From Galerina marginata (Eukaryota; Basidiomycota; Agaricomycetes; Agaricales; Galerinaceae), in the NCBI GenBank assembly GCA_023014335.1, contig JAECYW010000001.1, positions 1,798,001-1,862,000 of the forward strand: a stretch of DNA of 64,000 nt, written 5' to 3'. Every line of letters starts with the position of its first letter. The stretch's first letter is position 1. Below the pieces are notes generated by a model that saw only the letters and a list, made by a program, of their open reading frames with translations, had not been told where the DNA came from and searched no databases. Positions 56,830 to 64,000 of the stretch are shown in pieces. Both the position numbers and the translations under genes were made by a program.

Positions 56830-58711
56830 TCATCTTCTTTTCATAGTTTTACCTTGACCTGGGTGAAAGATGGATCGTGAACCGTTCATACTGCCAAACA
56901 AATAAAAACGCACCAGAGTCAATGTTTGGAAAGCTTGCTTCAGATCTGCTTTCAAGTCCTGGATTGTTGACTTCAATGAACGTTCGTATATTTAGTGCAG
57001 GTGCACTTACTTCAACTTCTTCCACCCCGATGCTCAATCTGACTAGACGTGGATCGGAAGTTGGATCGCTCTGAATCCGATGTTCGACCAGAGATTCAAC
57101 ACCTCCCAGGCTAGTTGCTGGCTATTTTTGTTTGTCAGACTTTGTCCAGGAATAGCATCAGGTTGAATTAAACTGACAACGAAAAAATTCACGGCATGTG
57201 GAAATTGCAGAGCATGCTCTGGCTTTGTGAACTACCGGTAGGTTAACTTCCTTGCATCTCAATCTCAATAAGGTGGTTGATGCTTACCAGTATAGCAAAC
57301 GTTGCATTCCAACCGCCCAGCATTTGCTTGGCGGGGTCAAAGCCACGCTCGTCTTTCCCCTGCAAAGATGAATGCCAGACCTGCGACAGAATCCCTCCTG
57401 GTACCCCATCGTAAGTCTTCCCAACGGGAGTTTTCGAGATCGAGTTTAACCATTGAGCAAGAACAGTGGCGGAAGCAGATTGACGAGGGACTCTTAAATG
57501 AAGAGTTCTCAAGGAACGAAGGAGCAACCAAGATTCCAAGGAGCCCATCATGCTTCCCAGAAAAGTGCGATCACTGTGAAGCTAAAAACAAGAAAGGTCA
57601 GCGGGGAATAAGAAAGACCAGAATAATGAAGAACTTGCCGTATTCCACTCCTCGATGGTCTTAACAACTAAAACGCCTGCGAGTAGGTCTGAATGCCCAC
57701 CGAAGTATTTGGTACCTATACGAGCATTACGTTAAATGCATGTCCCCACTGGAATAAATATATATTTCTGACCCGAATGGAGTATGCTTCGAAGGAGTAG
57801 AGTTATCTATATGACCAGCAACGATAAAAGAAAACCAAAACTGCTAACCAGTCAGCTCCAAATCTAAATGGGTATTGCAGTGGAGGAGGCCCGAATGTCG
57901 AGTCAACCACTAGTTTACCGCCTACTTTATGTATCTTGCAGCAAAACGCAAAAGTCGGTCGTCTGAACGAGCATAATGTTAAAGCGAACACACCTTGTCG
58001 GCGTAGTACTGGATATCCCTGATCGTAGTTAACTAAGTAAGGAAGCTTAGAACCGCCAGCAATAACTGCTACCTTGACTCCCCTGTGGGGTTTAAGAGGG
58101 GTTTCTAACCAACAGAGATCGCCAGGTCGGTATTCGGAATCTAGGTCGATCACTTCAAGTTGAATTCCCCGACTCTTCTTATAGACATCAATAGTGGCAT
58201 GACAGCCATGATAACCGCCTCTGATTGCGATTCGTTTTGGTCGATAGAAGACAAGAGCCTGCAGGTAAGTTGAACCTCTGTCTCCGAGAGACGCTAAGAA
58301 ACCAAACGTACTGCATAAGAAGCAGCGAGACCAGAGGAGTAGGTAAGTGCCAAGCCATCCTACAAACAATCTTCTCAGCCCCATAGCGTAAACATGGTGT
58401 ATAGAGCTTACATTAACTCGACTCAAGATGTGTTCCACCCGAGTGCTGACTTGTTGTGTGTATCTGGAATAGATATGCCGAGCGGGGTTCCTCATGTCAA
58501 AGTCTGCAAGTTTAGTGGAACCTTCCGCCTCAAGAGGCTTTGGAGCCCTAAATACTTTAGAACAATTTCAATTAAGGAAGGTGAAATGACTCAGAATATT
58601 AACGCACTGGTTGATACCGAGATAGACGGGTGCGACTTCACCTCCAGCGAGTCCGGAGTCGCCATGAATGAGATCCGTTCCATTCAGCTTGAGGGGTTTG
58701 GCGACAACCAT
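56830..58711 (-). CDS. Cys/Met-metabolism PLP-dependent enzyme (cystathionine gamma-synthase-like)
   Basis: The start is ATG 58711. Order on the minus strand: PSISVSTSAAPKPLEAEG, RHIYSRYTQQVSTRVEHILS, exon DGLALTYSSGLAASYA, ALVFYRPKRIAIRGGYHGCH, DLDSEYRPGDLCWLETPL, DIQYYADK, GGKLVVDSTFGPPPLQYPFR, a 14-nt micro-exon (57773-57786), then SGTKYFGGHSDLLAGVLVV carrying the PLP-binding lysine. It continues with FLGSMMGSLESWLLLRSLRT, FDPAKQMLGGWNATFAILFT, PATSLGGVESLVEHRIQSDP, RLVRLSIGVEEVEDLKADL and the stop at 56830. One intron (57582-57638) is GC-AG. Two single-base insertions break the frame: a G in GCACCCGTCTATC near 58645 and an A in CTTAAACCCC near 58090. The family makes or breaks C-S bonds in transsulfuration; the exact reaction cannot be told. 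Confidence 0.87.
57773..57786 (-). other. 14-nt micro-exon of the PLP enzyme gene
   Basis: Spliced between introns 57787-57848 and 57716-57772, CATACTCCATTCGG encodes C-I-L-H-S and part of G, restoring GADCILHSGTKYFGG around the cofactor lysine. Both flanking introns have GT and AG ends. Confidence 0.75.
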
Positions 58712-58972
58712 TGCAACTGAGCCTAGACTACGTTCAAAGAGTCCTGAAGTAGTGGCAGTTGCTCCGAGAGTCGTGGTGGAATATGATGATTCTGAAGAGT
58801 GAGAAAATGCGATTGCGAGCCACATTGTGAACATATATCTCGGACCGCTGCTGCCGACAACGGTTCACAGTTTACGTGTAAGGTGACATAGAGATGAGTC
58901 TTAGTCTGAGTTTCATTACATTTTACAGCATAACGTAGGCGTCCAACGTAGAGGACAAATAGTAAGTAGTTG

Positions 58973-61900
58973 TTAATAACTTTGTGACCCATCACCGTAG
59001 GACGGAACGGTCGCGCTGTAGGTTCCCATGGCATCCAGCTGCAAAAGTCCGGAGTCTCGCATGAAGGACATCCATTGTTCGTCCATTCCAGAGTCTCCAG
59101 TCATCATCATTCCGAGATCAACTAGAGAACCATCTGATGGATCAGTCCTGGTTTCCAGTCCTGACTCCTCGGTCAGCTCATAGGATTGACTGGCAAAGGG
59201 TGATACATCGGAAGGGATGTTGGCAAACTGTTTCCGGGGTTACAGGGCCGAATAATGATTGAGGCGGCCAAGTTTGCCAGCCAGCCTGCTGATCAGGATG
59301 GCCGGAAGCTAAGTTTACGTTCGACAAAACAGAGGAATTAATACCCAAAACCGTTTGCGCTCCGTCGTCAAAACGTTGGGATGTGTTTGATGGCGGGAAC
59401 ATGGAGAGATATTCAACGAGGGAGGGATGGACGTCTCGATTTGTATCAGAGGACGGTTCTTGGCTGGTATCATAGGAAGGCGGGGACCGAGAATCGCCAT
59501 CAGAAGATGGGCTAGAGACGGATGCCGAGGATGATGGGGACCGTGGCTCTTTTATGGACCTGCTAATCAACTTGCTGACAAGAACACGCGTCTGACCTCC
59601 AAACAAAGCGAGTTCATCGTCCCCATAGTCCGGTTTACCTATAGAAAGCGTCTTATTCGGCGCTACATTGCCCGACCGGAATTGAGAGTAAACCTGGAAA
59701 GCCTTTTCCCGCATCTTGTAGAGTATTGCCTTTGATAGGAAGGGTGAGCTCTTGGAATTGAATAGGTATCGCAGACTTACCAGGCCGCTTCGTGCTCGGG
59801 GGGAGTGCATAGCACCTTTTTCGAATAGATCACAAGCAAGACCCAATTCGATAAATGCACTCGAAGCCATGCTTGACGAAGGTGATCGCGTGACAATGCA
59901 ACCAACTATTATCTATGAAACATCGTTTGCAGCATGAGTAAATGTGAAGTAACGTGATGTGGTCTGAGATGGGCACTGACTGCGGCAGAAAATACTGAAA
60001 GAACAATAATCAGCGACCATGTGGTCTGTGATAGAGAGAGGCTGCATACAATGAGTCCAAAGCCCCCAATGTCTTCGAGACAACCCAGGAAATCGGTCAT
60101 AACGGTTCAAACTAGACTTGATCACCCCAGAAGCGCAGCGGTACGCTGCTAAAAAGGAGGGCGAATACGGGCTCTGTAGAGGGTTCACAGGATGATCTAG
60201 CATGGCTTGTGCGAAGAAACTGCGATGCAAGTATAGCAAGGCTTGACCAGTCAATCAATCAGTGCTGAATGGTGGGGAAATACCCATATACTTACTAACA
60301 GAACGATATTGCCCAAGGAGGCCCCTCTTCATATATTCAGAAGGCGTTATTTCCTCATCCTCTGAACTGATAAACGCGTTGAGATGGGGGAAGAATGTCT
60401 TTTCTCGGACTTTTCGATCGAGTTCTAGTATTGTTTTATATTGAGGAGCCTGAGCTGTCAGCGTGAGCTCAATAACAGAGGCGAAAATTTCCTTTGAAAA
60501 TTCGTATTTCCAGCGATAGTCTTGGAGACCAAGTATGTCAGTCTGCGTCGTCGGAATGGACAATAGACTATCTTACATCCCACCAAGGTATTTCCTTGTG
60601 CATCTAATGTCGCTTCATCGTCATCCGGAAATTCGCAATCGACGTACGATAGTCGTATTGACGGAGGTCTACCAAGGGCGAAACTCTATAGTAAGGTCAA
60701 ATGATTGTCTCTGTGCCTTGACCTGACCCTGTGAGAAACCTACATAGTAGAGTTCGAAAGAGAACAATTCCCAAAAAAGCTGTCGTCGGCGTTGCACAGT
60801 TTTTGAGTCCATATGCCACCTCGAGCTGTCACGATCTGGTTGTGCGGTGTTTAGAACTGCAGGACCAAGGAAGTGATCGAGTCACATACGGAGGCCTAAC
60901 TACTCTGGTTGTTAGTAACCAGTGGGTGGTGAGATGATGGTAATGTGTAAACTTACGCTTTGAGCCAGTTTGGCGCCAAGAGATATCAAGGCCCACTAGA
61001 AACTTCAATAAAGAGAGAAAGGATTGAGGTTATATATATGCCATACCGAACTAGTCCATGGTATACCTTTGCCCAGCGTTACCATGGTAGGTAGCCATTA
61101 ACAAGACGGCTTGAACAGTGGCGATCTCAGGGGAGTCGAATACTGAACGCAACGACAACGAAGCACGACCAAGCTGATAATAAGTTTCGGCCTCCTTGTT
61201 GTCTAGAAGGCGTGAATGTTAGCCCCTCTTCTAATAACAAGAAATATACACTTACAGGGCTCCAGAGTCAGGTCTACCAAAGCACCAGCCGCGAAAATAA
61301 GAAACATGGTCGCAAGTTTGTGGGCTGTGACTGTCGAAGTAAATGTACCCATGATTTGTTTTTCTTTCACAGTTTTGTAAATTGGTGAAAGTATGTCATC
61401 GATCAATTCGTCTCGCTTTATAGGACGAAACGCCCATGTAGAATGTTCCAGATAAGTTTCACAGAGTGACCATGCTCGAGGTTCTGGTGGAAGATGTTCG
61501 AACAAAAATTCCATAGGTCTGTCGACACTCCCATCCGCTCCAAATGGAAAGGCGGCAGAAAGACGGGCAATCTCCAGGGACACAGGTGCGTACCACTCGT
61601 CGTCATATGAAGATGGCGCCAAATCTGCCCCAGCCTATATTTCGAAGATAGGATAAACGTGAGAACGCGTGTAATCATTTTTTTGTTGAAGGAAAGGGTA
61701 CCATGAACAGTGTCTTAAAAGCAGAGTTTTAGTCGGTGGCCATCTTTGTGCCGTTTGACCACGCACCTCTGATCCCGCCGACGGCCCAAAATATTTCCCT
61801 AGCCCACCCTCCCCGATAGTCATGGTACCGAAGGCGTCAATCGGCGGTTCGAGCGACTCCTTTCCAGTGCGGGTGTCTTTCTCTGGAATATGTCCTTTGT

Positions 61901-62604
61901 CTGGGCCAAATTTGATTGATAGAAGCTCTTCCCTCAAGAGTGGATGGCAATCGTTGGATACACCTGCCTGAAAAATGGCCAAGGCATCCTCTAACTCTCG
62001 AATCCGCTGACCCATTTCTGCGATCTTGGTATGCAATTGTGATGTATCCGCAAGAACGAACCTTTGCCCGGGCCAATGGTGGAGGTAAGATGCCAGGCAT
62101 ATTCAACGTAAAATCAACTCACCTGGTTCCCTGGCCAGTCGACAAGCTTCCATTTGGACATATCGAAGGGCAACCTCGCCGAACTGAAAACAATCAGAAT
62201 TGGAGCAAGAGCAGGTGTACGGGCTAGTCAGTACCACAAGAGCTACATGGTAGTTTCTTGTCACATTTAAGTTTTAATCTGGGCATTGGTGGATGGTATC
62301 AGACTCGAAACGACGACGCAGAAGGGATGTTGTGCACTCACCGCCGGCATTCCGCACAAGAAATCTGCACGGGTAATTCAATTAGGACATTCGAGATGAT
62401 ATCAGGGCGACATACCTCTCCTCGGGCTCTCCTAGAATCAATCTCCTCCTCGCTAGTAAGCTTCCTGTTCGTTCGTCGCACCACAGGGTTGTGAGATGGA
62501 TCCACTGGCATACTTATCACAGAGTCAAGGGCAGAGAAGGCTGAGCCGGAAGGCCACACCACAGAGTGCCCGGACGGACCGACGGCCGGTTGCTTAAATG
62601 TCAT
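58973..62604 (-). CDS. Zn2Cys6 transcription factor with fungal-specific regulatory domain
   Basis: The start is ATG 62604 (MTFKQPAVGPSGH). The zinc cluster is split by two introns: ISCAECRR, LKLKCDKKLPCSSC, VRRGCPSICPNGSL, which fits CX2CX6CX5CX2CX8C. A coiled coil follows (LHTKIAEMGQRIRELEDALA). The middle homology region includes YDDEWYAPVSLEIARLSAAF, ATMFLIFAAGALVDLTLEP, DNKEAETYYQLGRASLSLRS, and LGLQDYRWKYEFSKEIFASV, LGQYRSV, MLYLHRSFFAQAMLDHPVNP. The Ser/Pro-rich C-terminus ends MMTGDSGMDEQWMSFMRDSG and a stop at 58973. A one-base insertion near 59240, in a CCCC run, shifts the frame before the end; otherwise translation stops at 59178. Nuclear DNA-binding activator or repressor by family; target genes unknown. 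Confidence 0.88.
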
Positions 62605-62920
62605 CTCGTCGATCCCGATCGTTTATGTCCCTTCAAAATCTTGGAAAGCTCCTGCAAAGCCAGGGAATTTATATCCACCGTTGCAAACGATAATTTAACT
62701 ACATATCTAACATGACATCCGCTTATCATTACCACTACAGCTACAGCAGAAAAACGTTGAACGCGATCGAGCATGAACGCGTATATTTCTTTGATATTTC
62801 TATTTCTGGAATATCTTTAGCGCACGGCGAGTTCTTCTCTCTGTCCTCAACTGTCGTGTTATTCGTTCCCTACAGAGTCATACTCATTCCCGCCTTGATT
62901 GTTTTCTCGACGCTCATAAG

Positions 62921-63854
62921 ATGGGAGGTTTCAAAGCGGGATTCTTTGCTTTTATTGCCATGTTTTTTCCCATTCTTGTATCTGCTCACCATGCGACCTC
63001 TGCGAGGGCAATAGCGGAAAGCAAATACAGCACGGCCCATTCACTCGGAGACAACTATGACTTCGACCCTCGGGACGGGTGGCAGAGCGTCAACGCGACA
63101 AACTTGGAATATAAGTACCGACGCCAGTTGGGACGTGACTTCAGTGATAACGACATGGAGGGTGGTTCAAACCACAGAAGGTCATCGCAGAGTAAAGGCA
63201 AACCAGGGATAGGCGGCACAATCAGCGGAGTCCTTGGAAGCGTCATCCAAGGGCTAAAGGGAATCGGCAAGTCCGAACCTGTCACTATTACATGGTAAGC
63301 CGCAGTCCGACCCAAGGGCCTGTCGAGCTTGGCTGAGTGAAACTTTAGGTATACTGGTCAGGACCTGAAAAACCCCAGTTGTTGGGCCGATGGAAATTGG
63401 GCACCCACAGTACGGACTACAGGGATTTTGTCTATATGCCTTCGTGCTAATGTTGAATTTAGGACCAATCTTTTGCGTGTGCATTGACGATGGAAGGATG
63501 GACGACTCGCCCAAAATGCTTCAAATTCTTAGAAGGTTAGTTTTAATGTAATCTGTCTTCAACTTATACTCACCTATACTATTCGATATAGTTTGCCAAT
63601 CGCCTAAGAAATGTGTGTTCGTCCGTGTCGTGGATACTTGCGCAGGCTGCGCCCCAGGGTCCAAGCATATAGATTTGACACGGGCAGCATTTGGCCAACT
63701 TGCAGACTACGATGTTGGCGTACTCAAGGTCCAGTTTAGGCCAGCGACCGACCCACACGGGTGGTAAGGATTAAACATGTCAGCATAACTCACAATACTA
63801 AATCTCTTTAACAGGCATGAGGCACTCTGGGGTCCCAAGGTGAATAAAAAATGA
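62921..63854 (+). CDS. Secreted expansin/barwin-like double-psi beta-barrel protein (239 aa)
   Basis: Five exons: 62921-63294, 63349-63409, 63463-63535, 63592-63763, 63815-63854, all GT-AG and in phase; intact. The N-terminus is a good signal peptide (MGGFKAGFFAFIAMFFPIL then VSAHH). A low-complexity Gly/Ser linker follows, then the barrel: EPVTITWYTGQDLKNPSCWA, ACALTMEGW, CVFVRVVDTCAGCAPGSKHI, DLTRAAFGQLADYDVGVLKV. The HIDLT and DxC patterns match single-domain expansin-like (loosenin-type) proteins of basidiomycetes, which loosen cell-wall polysaccharides without hydrolysis. The domain's final residues are GWHEALWGPKVNKK. Cysteines come in pairs, as expected of a secreted protein. Confidence 0.88.
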
Positions 63855-64000
63855 GATATTAACAAAAACGGAGGCCTTTATCATCGTTGGTCCGTGCTGC
63901 AGTGAAATAGGTGATTTAGATTTGTATTAACACGAAAACGCAGTTTTGTACGCACCTACTGTACGACTAGACACTACCCCTTTATACTAGTTACGCCTTG

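Overview
This is a nuclear window from a filamentous basidiomycete, almost certainly a mushroom-forming agaricomycete. The genes are split by many short GT-AG introns (mostly 44-68 nt). The gene content is typical of that group: F-box/LRR-like proteins, a DUF6699-type protein, a Zn2Cys6 transcription factor, WD40 proteins, hAT and Tnp2 transposons, and pieces of topoisomerase II and of a vacuolar M28 protease. Species cannot be told from the sequence. No CRISPR array, rRNA or convincing tRNA was seen.

Layout. 0-4 kb: end of an F-box/LRR-like gene, then two convergent coiled-coil paralogues. 4.3-8.2 kb: a decayed DNA topoisomerase II gene on the minus strand that carries an A-tailed retroposon with a 14-bp target-site duplication. 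8.2-19.5 kb: weak coding remnants, a decayed WD40 gene, and three small spliced lineage-specific genes (247, 188 and 139 aa). 20.2-22.8 kb: a 13-exon gene whose first half is a tandem array of near-identical introns alternating with homologous in-phase exons. 23.8-27.2 kb: a 64-bp-stem hairpin and a nearly identical inverted duplicate (1,748 bp) of the topoisomerase II pseudogene, with a detached 116-bp fragment further on. 27.7-28.2 kb: a TA-flanked MITE. 29.9-32.3 kb: a chimeric pseudogene joining a transposon-like Cys-rich exon to a vacuolar membrane protease. 33.3-34.8 kb: a WD40 gene. 37.3-40.9 kb: a Tnp2 (CACTA-type) transposase with little visible damage. 41.3-43.5 kb: a hAT transposase remnant. 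44.3-47.4 kb: a DUF6699-type gene and a second F-box gene. 47.8-50.3 kb: a 2.45-kb palindromic foldback element with an 8-bp target duplication.

The last 14 kb (50.3-63.9 kb) is ordinary gene-dense euchromatin: syntaxin 18/Ufe1-like SNARE, Tvp38/TMEM64-like membrane protein, Loa1/Vps66-like acyltransferase, an RRM protein, a Cys/Met-metabolism PLP enzyme, a Zn2Cys6 regulator and a secreted expansin-like protein. The syntaxin, Tvp38 and acyltransferase genes all belong to ER/Golgi membrane traffic and lipid metabolism, but nothing here shows a cluster function. Several of these conserved genes contain isolated one-base indels. They look more like assembly errors than decay, so I call them genes and flag the indels. 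The first 50 kb is a repeat-rich, rearranged neighbourhood with pseudogenes, gene-fragment duplications and at least five transposon families.
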